Source: Limonium bicolor
Taxonomy: Eukaryota > Streptophyta > Magnoliopsida > Caryophyllales > Plumbaginaceae
Assembly: GCA_023374045.1 (NCBI GenBank)
Contig: CM041776.1
Coordinates: 478,753,375-478,817,374, forward strand
Direction: 5' to 3'
Length of the DNA: 64,000 nucleotides
Numbering within the stretch: the first letter of the stretch is position 1; the number at the start of each line of letters is the position of its first letter. The notes below the pieces were generated by a model. That model saw only the letters and a list, made by a program, of their open reading frames with translations, was not told the DNA's origin and did no database searches. Made by a program: the position numbers and the translations under genes. Of the stretch, positions 49,362-60,504 are shown piece after piece.

Positions 49362-52300
49362 GTTATGGGCTCGATACGGAAGGTGCGTTAAGCATATTTA
49401 CAGAGGCACAGGCCGACGTCAGCGGTACTATCCTCACCGGCAACTTTCCGATTAATGGGATTGAGGCATCAGTTCTCTTCGACTCAGGGGCCTCGCATAC
49501 CTTTGTCTCGGCATCATTCGCGAGCAGGTTGGGGCTAGACGCTGATGAGCTACCCGACTTCACGGTTACGCTCCCGTCTAAGGAGCAGGTTTGTTGCACT
49601 CGTTACTACCGAGGAGCCACTATCAGAATTAAGGGAGAAGACTTTCCAGACAGTTTTATTGAGTTCAGTAAGCTAGGATTTGATGTTATCTTCGGGATGA
49701 ACTGGTTGGAGCGGTACAAGGGACGTATCCTCTGCGCCGAGCATAGATTGCTGCTCAGGATTCCGTCTGGGGTAACAATATCATACCGCCAGAGGCCCAG
49801 AGAGCCTTCGACTAAGATCATCACCGCCATGGCAATGTATAAGGAATTGAGGAGAAAGGAAGAAGTGTACCTCTGCTATGTACAGGACATAGAGAGAGAC
49901 CCTGAGTTTGACCCCGACTTACCGGTAGTGTCGGAGTTCCCCGACTTGTTTCCACGGGAACTGCCCAGCATGCCACCCACTCGGGAGGTAGAGTTCACCA
50001 TCGAGCTGCTACCTGGTACCGGACCGATAGCCAATGCACCATACCGTATGGCTCCGGCATAAATGAATGAATTAAAGGAACAATTGAAAGATTTATTGGA
50101 TACGGGATTTATTAGAACAAATGTGTCGCCATGGGGAGCGCCAGTCCTCTTCGCGAAGAAGAAGGATGGTAGTCTCCGCCTCTGCATCGACTACAGAGAG
50201 CTGAATGCAGTGACAGTGAAGAATAAGTACCCACTACCCCGCATTGACGATCTGTTCGACCAGTTGAAGGGAGCATCTGTGTTCCCCAAGATTGATCTCA
50301 GATCGGGGTATCGTCAGATAGCCATTAAGGAGGGAGACATTGAGAAGACGGCATTCCGGACACGATACTGCCACTATGAGTTTACAGTGATGCCGTTCGG
50401 ATTGTCGAACGCACCGGCGAAGTTTATGGATTTGATGAACCGCTTGTTCCGGGAGCAGCTGGACAAGTCGGTTGTGGTGTTTATTGATGACATTTTGATA
50501 TACTCGAAGTCTAAGGTTGAACATGAGGAACATCTGAGGAGAGTATTGGAAATATTGAGGGAGAACCAGCTATATGCTAAGTTCTCCAAATGTGAGTTTT
50601 GGCTTGACCAGGTCTCTTTCCTAGGTCATGTCATCTCAGATGCTGGGATCTCAGTGGATCCAGCGAAGATTGATGCCGTACGTACTTTGCCAAGGCCGAA
50701 GACTGTTACCGACATCCGGAGCTTTCTCGGTCTGGCAGGTTACTACAGGAGGTTTGTTAGGGATTTCAGCAAGGTCGCGAAACCGATGACCAGTCTGATG
50801 AAGAAGGATGCACCGTTCTTGTGGACAGTTGACTGTGAGAGATCATTTCAGAGCTTGAAGGACTCACTGACCACTGCACCGGTTCTGACCATTCCAGACG
50901 GTACAGAGGGCTTTGAGGTTTATTGTGATGCATCCGGCAGAGGGCTGGGTTGCGTGCTCATGCAACATGGCAAGGTGGTGGCATATGCCTCACGCCAGTT
51001 GAAGAAACATGAGGAGAACTACCCCACACATGATTTAGAGCTGGGAGCTGTAGTCTTCGCTCTGAAGATATGGCGCCACTACTTATATGGGGTTAGTGTC
51101 ACGATCTACACCGATCACAAGAGTTTGAGATACATATTCACTCAGAAGGAGTTAAATCTTCGACAGAGGAGATGGTTAGAGTTTCTGAAAGACTATGACA
51201 TTGACCTCCAATACAAAGAGGGGAAGGCCAATGTTGTAGCAGATGCCCTGAGCCGTCGAGCACACTCACTCCATTCGCTAGTTTCTTTCTCCAGCTTGGT
51301 TGATGAGGTGCGGGAGGCTCAGAGGACAGATGAGTACATGAGAGAGGTCAGACAGAAACTGATAGATGGTACCTTTGAGAGTCAGAAATATGACTTCAGA
51401 CTTCATGATGATGATCTGATCGGACTTAATGGCCGGTTATGCATACCACGGGGCAACACGGATCTGAAAGACCGTATACTTAGAGAATCACACTGTTCTT
51501 CAGTTTCCATCCATCCGGAAGCCTCTAAAATGTATAAAGACATGAAGAGATACTTCTGGTGGTCGGGGATGAAGACAGATGTTACCGAGTTCATCTTGAG
51601 GTGTCTCACATGCCAGAAGGTGAAATTCGAGCATCGACGACGGGCGGGGAATGGTACAGTCGATGCCAGTTCCGGAGTGGAAGTTCCAGATATCTCCATG
51701 GACTTCGTAGTTGGGCTTCCACTGCTAGGGGAGGTCTAACATGATAGGGTGGTGATGGATCGCCTTACCAAAGTAGCCCGATTCATACCGATGAAGGATA
51801 CTTGGAAGGTGACCAAATTAGCTGAGTTATTTGAGAAAGAATCATGAGACATCACGGGATACCAAAGACCATAGTGTCAGATAGAGATACCAGATTCCTT
51901 TCGAGGTACTGGAGAGCTACCAGAGAAGCGTTGAGTACAGAACTCAAGCTGAGTACCGCGTTCCATCCTCAGACAGATGGTCAAACTGAGTGTACTATTC
52001 AGACACTGGAGGACATGCTGAGAGCATGTGCCTAAGACTTCCAGGGCAGTTGGATTGACAGACTACATCTGATCGAGTTTTCATACAACAACAGCTATCA
52101 CGCTTCGATCAAGATGGCACCTTTTCTAGCGCTGTACGGTAGACCATGTTGTACACCGCTCTGCTGGGATGAGTCGAGTGAGATGGTCATTATAGGACCA
52201 GAATATTTAGAACAAGTTAAGGCTGAAGTTCAGCAAATCAGGGAGAACATGAAAGCTGCTCAAGATAGGCAGAAGTCATATGCTGATATTCGACGACGGG

Positions 52301-52735
52301 ACCTGGAGTTCACAGTGGGTGACCAGGTATTTTGCGAGTTTCACCGATGAAGGGTTGTATTCAGGTTTGGGCAGAAGGGCAAGTTAAGCCCGAAATTTGT
52401 TGGTCCTTATGAGATTACGGAGCGGGTGGGCCCGGTTGCTTACAGGTTGAATTTACCTGCTGAGCTGGGTAAAGTGCATGATGTTTTCATGTTTCACAGC
52501 TAAAGAAATACATGCACCACCCCTCCCATGTGTTAGAACCTGAGGGTTGACTTTGGAACCAAATATGAGATCCGTGGAGACTCCTCAAAGAATCTTGGAC
52601 AGTAAGACTAGGGACACTGGCCACAAGTCAGTGCGACTGGTGAAGGTTCTCTGGTATAACCAGGATGTCGAAGAGGCCACGTGGGAATTAGAGGATAAGA
52701 TGAGGGCGAAGTACCCTTCTTTGTTTACTGACTAG
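49362..52735 (+). pseudogene. E5 pol: protease, RT, RNase H, integrase, chromodomain (several lesions)
   Basis: The exon starts after the acceptor at 49361. Protease: VLFDSGASHTFVS, ending MNWLERYKG. A TAA at 50060-50062 stands where E6 has GAA, splitting protease from RT in the same frame. The 558-residue ORF 50063-51739 holds RT (FIDD catalytic motif, residues 140-143; KIDLRSGY), RNase H (VYCDAS, residues 287-291; VVADALSRR) and the integrase zinc site (His477, His484, Cys514, Cys517). A frameshift or stop around 51737-51760 breaks the integrase. 51844-52035 has VSDRDTRF and DGQTE; TAA at 52033 replaces TTA. Frameshifts follow near 52330 and 52500. The last ORF, 52547-52735, is the chromodomain-like tail (VKVLWYNQDVEEATWELE). 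Confidence 0.92.
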
Positions 52736-53046
52736 ATCGTCTGTATAGGGTACGGGGCGTACCCCTTTTTAAGGGGGGTAGAGCTTCCTCGCTTTTGAGT
52801 TAGAAACGATCATGTTTGTCGTTTGTTTGGTTGTTTAAGATGTGAATCTGTGTAAGCTGCTACACTTTAGTGTTAAGTTTGAGTTATGTATAATACTTAT
52901 GTATTGTATTTGAGATCGACCTTTGAGTCTTGAGATGTGTGAATGTGAATATAAGATGTGGTGTTAAGATTAGGGGAATTGAGTACCGTGAATGATTAAG
53001 CACATATGTGAACTTTGAGGACAAAGTTCTTTTAAGGGGGGTAGAT
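52736..53046 (+). other. E5 3' untranslated region with two polypurine tracts
   Basis: The upstream tract 52749-52784 has GGGGCGTACCCC, then TTTTTAAGGGGGGTAGAGC, right after the pol stop. The LTR-proximal tract is 53034-53046 (AAGGGGGGTAGAT). The spacer is non-coding. Confidence 0.75.
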
Positions 53047-53708
53047 TGAAATACCCCAAACTTATATATGGTGTTTAAATGATAAACTAAGATATAAGGA
53101 GGCTAAATAATGCCTTAGAAACATTAAGAAACATTTCTAATCAAAGAAAAATATAAGGAAACACCAAAAGAGCAGTTAAGCAAAAACGTGCTCTAAGCTT
53201 GGAGAGACTTGGGAGAGTACCCCAAATATTGTTCTAAGACCTTAGTAATATCCTAATGGTCATTTTAAATCAATTACCAAAGAAAACCAAGCTTGAAAAC
53301 AAGTTAAAACACAAAATGTGCTTTAAGGAGTCTTAAAGCACATTTTTGAAAAATTGTCTTGTAAATGAGTTTGAATGGCTAAATGTCCATCATTATCTTT
53401 AATTAACATGTGTACTATATAGTATCACATTTGGAAGTCTACATCAATGGGAAATCAAAAATTTCACAACAATGTGCCTTGTTTTGTGAATAGTAACTTA
53501 ATTAAGCTAGTTTATAACATAAGTCAATATAAGTGAGATATTTGGTCAACAAAGACTAAGTACCCTTATTATTAAATGGGGGCCGGTTTCTTATAAGGTG
53601 AGTCACCACCTTTATGAGTCATTAAGCAAATAAGAAAGCAAATAAAGAGTTATAAAACAAAAGTACTATTCACCCTTTAACATAAATATCTCATTTACTC
53701 ACCTCTCT
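53047..53708 (+). repeat. 3' LTR of E5, first 662 bp
   Basis: Matches 42584 to about 43212, with small indels and short duplications (for example an extra AAACATTAAG near 53124). It is cut in ACCTCTCT at 53708 by the next LTR. Confidence 0.9.
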
Positions 53709-53854
53709 TGAAATACCCCTTAATTAAAAACAGTGATTAATTAGGCTAATTATATTTTTAAAGGATTAATTACACTTAAATAAATACTAGGGAACAAATC
53801 CCAAAGAAAACGGACCTTTAAAATGGGTTAAAAGCATAAATGAACCTTAAAAAT
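53709..53854 (+). repeat. Head of an E6-family LTR, interrupted
   Basis: 146 bp that repeat the first 146 bp of the following E6 LTR, with a few substitutions. Best read as the LTR of an earlier insertion of the same family, into which E6 jumped; a local duplication of the LTR head is the alternative. Confidence 0.7.
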
Positions 53855-56800
53855 TGAAATACCCCGTAATTAAAAACAGTGATTAATTTGGCTAATTATA
53901 TTTTTAAAGGCTTAATTACACTTAAATAAATACTAGGGAACAAATCCCGAAGAAAACGGACCTTTAAAATGGGTTAAAAGCATAAACGAACCTTAAAGCG
54001 CGTTTTTCGAGGAAACCGGGAAAACGCGACTTTAAGCGGGTCAAATAGACTCGTAACAATTTTGGTCAACTAAATAGTCACTAATAAATATTAGCGATGC
54101 TTTAGAACCAATAAAATTAATTAAACGAGAAAATTCCGGAAAACGGGTACCGGTTAGTGAAAACTGTAACAACCGGTAAGTTGTGGGGTAAGAGTACAAA
54201 TAAACAAACTAAGTGTGTCCACTTTGCAAATAAAAATATGTGTGTGTGTGTGGGTGTGGGATCCGATTTCCCCTCTCACTCTCACTCTCTTATTGTTTCC
54301 TTATAACTAAAAGACAAGGGAAATAAGTAAAAACAAGACCCACTCTCTCTCCTATCCTACCCTCTCTCACGTAACCCCCTCCTTCTTCCTTCTCTGATTT
54401 TCTCCTTCCCCTGCGATGGCCATGGAGAATGGAAAACTCATTCAACCCACTCCTTCTCTCTTCTTGTTCTAGCTCAATACTTGTCCAAAAATTATAAAAA
54501 CCATACCACTAGAATCCCCTTGCAAAGGAGAACATTTCCCTCCTTTCAAAAATCCAAAAGCTCCATTTTCGATTTTATGGGTATTCACCATTTGAAGATT
54601 CAAGTCCACCATTAGAAGCACCTTCACCTCCTTATCATCTTGAGGTAAAAAGAATTTCGAAAATCCTTCCTTTCTAGCACTCATTGGCATTTTAAGGATT
54701 TTCAGTTTTGAACTCTTGGTTCCTTGTTGCTTCAGCCGATTTTGGCTCTTCCTTGGGCTAGGAATCTTGTTCTTTCACTAGTCAAGAGCTTCATCTACTC
54801 ATTGGAAGGTAACACTTTTCTAAACCCTAAAACCTAAATTCTAGGGTTAAGTATAAAATGAATGCTAATGGTATTGTGTATTTATTATGGGCTGTAGCAC
54901 TTTGTGTGTGTGAAACCCATTGAAACCGAGAACAAAGAGAAAAGGAGAAGAAAAGAAGAAGAGGAAAGGAAAGAAAGAAAACTAACAAGACAAGGTAAAT
55001 ACCCTTACCTTGAGTTAGTTGGTATTGTGTTGTAGCAGTTTTGGAGTAGTAAAATGAGTAGCGAATGAGTAATGAGTAATGAGAATATTGTAGTATAATG
55101 AATAATGAAGTTGCAACAGTTTTGAAGTTTTTAAATGAAGTTTAAAAGCTTGGGAAAACCATGGGTAACATGTGTATAAGTGCAGGAATTTTAATGTGTG
55201 TAGTAGTGATGAATGGTGAGTATAGTGTGTTGTGTAAACAGGTTGTGAGAATGAATGTGAATTGTGACTGAGATAATGTGTGGAGAAGTAAGAATTATAG
55301 GGGAGACCATGTCAAAATTTGTGTAGAAAGGAGAGGACTTGAGTTGTTTAAGAAGAGGAAGTTTTGGAGAGTTTAGGAGGAATATTAGTGCCTTGTAACA
55401 GATTTGAATATGGGTTTGTAAATGAGATGGAACTAGGTTGTGAGCTAATGTATTTAAGATGCCAAGAGTGGCCTTGGATGAGGAGGTATTGGAGTATAAG
55501 AGTAGAGGGAAAAATCTGTAGGATAAGGTATAAGGGAAGAGACAATGGAGTGTTGAGTTGAAACTTGGGGAAATTGAGTGTATAAATAAGCATAGGATTG
55601 TGTGATGTATTAAGGGATGAATTAGTATGATTTAGAGTGTCTAAATAGTACTAAAACATGTTAGGATGCATGTAGGAAGAATAGGGAAGCAATGGGTGAA
55701 ATTGGGAAGAGAAAACAAGGCCTGTAGCAAAGTTCTGCTACTGTCCGACCCACAGCTGGATCGGACGCTGGGTCGGACAAGGCCTGAGTAACGAGAATAA
55801 ACTTTCTGGAACCGTCCGACCCAGAGCCGTGAGTCGGACGTGGGTTGGACGGGACTTGATAAACGACAGTAATTCTTTCTGGAATGGTCCGACCCAGGGC
55901 CGTGAGTCGGACATGGGTCGGACAGGTAAAATTTTCTTCATCGAAGTTTCTGACTTCGTCCGACCCAGAGGTTGGGTCGGACGTGGGTCGGACATGGCTT
56001 GGTGACAAAACTGAAACCTTCTGGAATGGTCCGACCCAGAGGGCATGGGTCGGACGGAATAGTGCTGGGTCGGACGGGAGTAATTTCAGAGGACGAAAAC
56101 CTACTGGAATGGTCCGACCTAGGATTGGGTCGGACGGTGGGTCGGACGGCCCAAACACTTACAAAAAAAATGTTTTTATAATATGACTATAGCAATCATA
56201 TATATGTATATATATGCCTATACACCGGTATGCATGTATACGTAGTAATACACCATTAATGAAGTGATAATGGTAAGAAAGTAAGTAAATGAGTAAGGAA
56301 GTAAGTTTATGAAGTAGTAAAAGAAAGAATGGTTTTATAACCAAGTAAGAAAGTAATGGAGTAGTAAGTATGCATTGAAAGTATCAATGAAGGAGTAAGT
56401 AGATCAATAATAGATCATTGATCATACTACTTCATGCATGTATAGGAATCCCATAGTTGAGCTCCAAAGGAACCGGTAGTACCCTGCGACGGTGAACGGT
56501 ATGATTTCCTCATGCCCTGTATCCTAACTTGGTTACCCCGATTTGTGTGCTTATGTGATCACCAATAAGATAAATGCACGAATCGGACTTAAATTGCACT
56601 TAATTGTGTTTGACCTATATTCTTCTTGTTTATTGCTCTTGAACACTTGGTTTGTATAATTCATGAAATGAATGAATGGAAATGAAGTGTATGTGTAAGT
56701 ATGAGTACTTGTGTATGTATGTATGTATGGAAGTAAGTATGGACTTCTACTAATTCCTAACAACCTAACTCCTAACATGAGTAATGAGTAAAATGGAATG

Positions 56801-57845
56801 AGTAGAAGCCCGATATAGTTTCGGCCACGCGTGAGGATAAGGAACCACAAGAGGTTGGAACCGAATCCTGGCTATAATCTTTTCCTTGGACCAAATCCCT
56901 TGAATGGGTAGCATCCTGGATTAGTGGGCCACCCTAAAGCCCGGTGGTGGGATGTAGTAATTCCTGCCCGGAGGTCATACCGACTTAACTGGAAGTAAAG
57001 TATGTAAGAAGTAAGTATTGTATTTGTATTGGTCTTGACTATTGTAAGTCATTGACCCGGAGTAAAAGTATTGAACACCCGATTAACCCGGGTGTGTAAT
57101 AAGGCTAACAAGACCTTTGTATGTATTGGAGAATTGTATCTCCGTGATGCGGTGAGTATGGTAAGTATGAATGAATGACTTGTATTGTATTCCTTGTACG
57201 TATTGTATGTATGTATGCTTGGTAAAATGAATGTAATGTATTGTATTGTATAAAGCATGTATGTATGTATGAATGAAACGAACCGCATGTACTCGACCAA
57301 ATAGTTGGCGTACCCTCGCTAGTACGCGGGGTATGCGGTTATCATATGCAGCGTAAGCTGACCCCCTAGGGGGAATGTTTTTACTCCACAGGTACCCGCG
57401 AGGCATGAAGGTAAAGTAAGGTCAAGATGTGACTTTTTGGAGTAGTAGTAGGACTGAAACGGTGTACTGAGTTGTACACGGCTAAAGCCTTTTTGTGTAG
57501 CCGGTGTACCATGTGGTACACCTTTTTGGATATTGAATTCTTGATTGGATAGAAAGGAGAGTTGTATAAACTCTTCATTTTTGGGAAGTAGTCTTGGAAT
57601 GTAATTCGTATACTTTAGACACTCGGTAATCAAATGTAAGCTAAGTATTTGGTATTGTAAAGTAAGTATGTATGTATTTCATTCTAATCATCAGACCGAA
57701 ACAGTAAGTAATAGTAGCCTTGTTAACCTTGGAGGGTTAACGGCGTTGTATCACCCGCCGGGAGTAGGTAAGTATTCCGCTGCGAGAAGGGTAAGTATGG
57801 GATTGATTAGAGGATAATGGAAGGATTAGCGGTTGGGGTGTTACA
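53855..57845 (+). repeat. 5' LTR of E6 (4.0 kb)
   Basis: TGAAATACCCCG...GGGGTGTTACA. It aligns along most of its length with the E2 LTR (for example 54420-55000 with 12150-12720, and 56460-57050 with 14190-14780), but the palindromic array has a different core. A TG microsatellite lies at 54236-54252, and a TATATATA-containing stretch at 56198-56218 is a possible promoter region. Confidence 0.92.
55742..56170 (+). repeat. Palindromic tandem array in the E6 LTR, different core
   Basis: Six units of about 70-83 bp with core GTCCGACCCAGAG...GGGTCGGAC; most spacers end CTGGAATG. A short A tract follows. Same place and plan as the E2 array, but the core sequence has been replaced. Confidence 0.88.
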
Positions 57846-57850
57846 AAAAG

Positions 57851-57878
57851 TGGTATCAGAGCGAAGTATCGCTCTGAT
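57851..57878 (+). other. E6 primer binding site in a hairpin
   Basis: TGGTATCAGAGC at 57851-57862; arms 57855-57863 and 57870-57878 (ATCAGAGCG/CGCTCTGAT), loop AAGTAT, identical to E2. Confidence 0.87.
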
Positions 57879-58071
57879 GATTAGAATCTTAAGAGTAGTG
57901 ATTACCGAGTTAGGATTTCAACCGTCTTAAGACGGATATTTAGAAACCTAACTAGGAACTACCGTTAGCAATAACGGATACCACTAACGTCTGCAAAGAC
58001 GATACCATTGTTTGAATGAAGACCATGAGGTCATAGTATCACGACATCTAATGTAATCCACACTTGTTCAG

Positions 58072-59436
58072 ATGTCAGGACGTGGTCTATGTCGTCCCAG
58101 AGGAGGGGGCAACGAAGGACCAAGCGCGCAGACGATAGCCGAAATCGTCGCCGCCACGGTAGCACAGATGCTACCGGATGTAATCACGGCTGTACAGCAA
58201 ACACAGCAAACACAGCAGCAGCAGCAGCAGCCCGACCCACCTCATCCCCGAGAAACAAATTGGGTAAAAGCTGTCGCCGACCTTCGACCTCCATGCTTTA
58301 GAGGCGAGAGCGACCCTGCCAAGCTCGAGGCCTACCTCTCCGAGATGGAGACGGCCTTCGAGACACTTGAGACTCCGCTGGAGTTCGAGTGAGGATAGCT
58401 GCGTACTACCTCAAAGACGGCTATGGACTGGTGGAAGTCGTTAAGGCCGAGCACATAGCTGACCCTGCTTTCGGATGGGAAGCATTTACCTCTCTCCTCC
58501 GATCTAAGTACTACCCCGAGCATGTCAAGACCAAGAAAAGGCTTGAGCTCGATGCACTAAAAATGACCGAGAAGATGACGGTTGATGAATATTACCGCAC
58601 CTTCACCTCTCTCTCCGACTTCTACCCGACCTTGGGTATACCGGCCAAGTCTTGGCGACCGCTTCTACGGCGGATTGAGCCATCGACTCCGGTATGGCAT
58701 GGGCTTCACACGGTTTACCTCCCTTCAGGAGTGTTACCACGCTGCATCTCGAGTTGAGATCACCTGCCAGCTAAGAGATGAGGAGCAAGCGCTGAAGCGC
58801 AAGGTGAGCGGCAAGGGTAACCCCTCCGATGATCAAAACCAATCCAAACCTGGAAGAAAAGGAAGGGAAGCATTCCCATCAGAAGAATACATCCGGAGAC
58901 GGCGGTGCCCATGCTGAGAAGGGCAAGGCACTGAGCCATTACAGATTGCCTACACCGCACCAGTGGCAGCGAAGCCACTGAGGTCTCAGCCCTACAGGGG
59001 TAAGAAACCGAAACCGAATTAGTACACTTGTGAATTTGTAGTATATAGAGTATTGTAAGTATACCAAACCTTGCTAACTTGAAAGCTATAGGTTCTGGAT
59101 TTGGCCAAGGAAAGAACCAATCTGATGGCCGCAGCTACATCTGCCGTAACTGCAACAAGGATCATCCCGGCACAGATTGCCAAGGAAGGGAGATCCGCTG
59201 CTTCACTTGTCAGAAACCGGGCCACCGTGCCAATGCATGCCCGGAGAATTCTAAGCCCAAGGGCAACTACCAGGGCTACAAGCAGCGTGAGGGCAAGGAG
59301 GTTGCATCTGGCGATGCTCATGCCCAGCACACCTCACAGGGACAGGGGTCCCGAGGTCCGCAGAAGGGCGCACCGCAGAGGCAGCCGGCCTTACACATCA
59401 TAGACCGTGATGGGACCGGGACTAAGTCCGGCCCAG
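58072..59436 (+). pseudogene. E6 gag, two exons, frameshifted
   Basis: The start ATG at 58072 follows TTGTTCAG. The N-terminus is basic (SGRGLCRPRGGG), then a short Gln stretch coded by CAG repeats (about 58196-58231), RETNWVKAVADLRP and the capsid core (SKYYPEHVKTKKRLELDAL, VDEYYRTF, DRFYGGLSHRLRYGMG). Small indels near 58390, 58420, 58650 and 58850 shift the frame. LQECYHAAS is uninterrupted at 58728/58729, where E5 and E1 have an intron. Intron 59000-59091 precedes the knuckle exon (59092-59436), with CRNCNKDHPGTDC and CFTCQKPGHRANAC both intact. The exon ends DRDGTGTKSGP in phase 1 at donor 59437. Confidence 0.87.
59000..59091 (+). other. E6 gag intron (92 bp) before the zinc knuckles
   Basis: GTAAGA...CTATAG, phase 1, equivalent to E5 intron 2 (47918-47997). 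Confidence 0.75.
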
Positions 59437-60504
59437 GTAACCACTGTAACCTTTAATCCTTGAAGAGCATGACTAAGTATTAAAGTAATTGTATGAATGA
59501 AAGCATGAATGCGTAAGTACTTGAAGTATGAAATTGAGCATGAGTAAGTAACATGGAAGTATGTATTGAGCATGAAATGAATTAGTAAGCCTAGAACTCA
59601 TTCTAGATGAATTTACCACCTTAGGGAAATTCCATATCTGTTACCCAATACCTTCAAACTCACCTCATGAAGAGACCGACATCGCCAATCACCACTTCAA
59701 CAACGAACAGTGTCAGGTCATCCGCCCAGGTATGATCTTATTAAAAGGATACCTGACACCCGAAGCACAAATTTCAATCATCCGACGATGCAACGAGTTA
59801 GGAACGGGTCCAGGAGGATTTTATACACCCGAATTCCCCGGTGGAGCTACAATGAAGCTGAAAATGATGTGCTTGGGAAAGGACTGGAACCCTTATACCA
59901 AGACATACCAAACAACGCGAGCAGAGAGACGGAGCAACACCTCCAGCAATACCCCCAGAATTCCAAACGCTTGTCACACAAGCTGTAGAAATTGCACAAC
60001 AATGAAGATGAACCAATCCCTGCACTTGAAGCAGATCTATGTATCGTCAACTTCTATGAGAAAGAAGGACGACTTGGCTTACACCAAGACAAGGACGAGA
60101 CAGCGGAATCTCTTGAACTAGGAGTGCCCGTAGTGTCTTGGTCCATTGGTGATGACGCCGTATTTTGTATAGCGAGCGGAAGCGTGTGGACCTCGCAGAA
60201 AAATTGGTATTGAGATCAGGAGATGTTCTAATCATGGGTGGAAAATCAAGGTTGCTGTATCACGGGATCCAGAAGATCAAGTTGAATACGGCACCACCGG
60301 CAATAATCAATGCCACACACATGATACCAGGACGCCTGAACCTTACCTTTAGAAAGTATTAATCTTGTAGTAGCATGTAATCCAGTAGTAACGTGTATTA
60401 GAGACACAGTATGTATGATGGTTGGTTATTCAATAAAAGCAGTGTTGGTTATTAAATTCCACTTGCGTTCCACCATCTTTACTTATAATCTCATGAATCA
60501 ATAG
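59437..60504 (+). other. E6 gag-pol intron containing the AlkB exon
   Basis: Donor GTAACC at 59437. Acceptors: CTTAG at 59624 (AlkB exon) and AATAG at 60504 (protease exon). Both continue the same phase-1 codon, so splice choice decides between a Gag-AlkB and a Gag-Pol product. Inferred from consensus and frame, not from RNA data. Confidence 0.65.
59625..60362 (+). pseudogene. AlkB-family dioxygenase (ALKBH1-like) in E6, frameshifted
   Basis: Same domain and position as 48469-49206. Here the N-terminal lid is better preserved: KFHICYPIPS, QVIRPGMILLKGYLTPEAQ, GTGPGGFYTPEFPGGA and KMMCLGKDWNP, the last two being the parts I associate with plant ALKBH1. Small indels around 59935 and 59995 shift frame. 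Then comes NFYEKEGRLGLHQDKDE (iron-binding His at 60082-60084 and the Asp two codons on). A missing T in a T run near 60165 breaks the frame once more before SGDVLIMGGKSRLLYHGI and GRLNLTFRKY (RxNxTxR complete). It ends in TAA at 60360-60362. All catalytic residues remain. The lesions are one or two bases and could be sequencing errors. Confidence 0.85.

Larger units (their letters stand above)
42584..53708 (+). mobile_element. E5: AlkB-carrying chromovirus (Tekay-like), 3' LTR truncated by nesting
   Basis: 5' LTR 42584-46744, PBS 46750, gag 46980-48338, AlkB exon 48469-49206, protease-RT-RNase H-integrase-chromodomain 49362-52735, two polypurine tracts, and 3' LTR from 53047. The 3' LTR is interrupted at 53708 by another element family; it matches the 5' LTR up to about 43212. 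Several stops and frameshifts mean this copy is not autonomous now. Confidence 0.92.
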
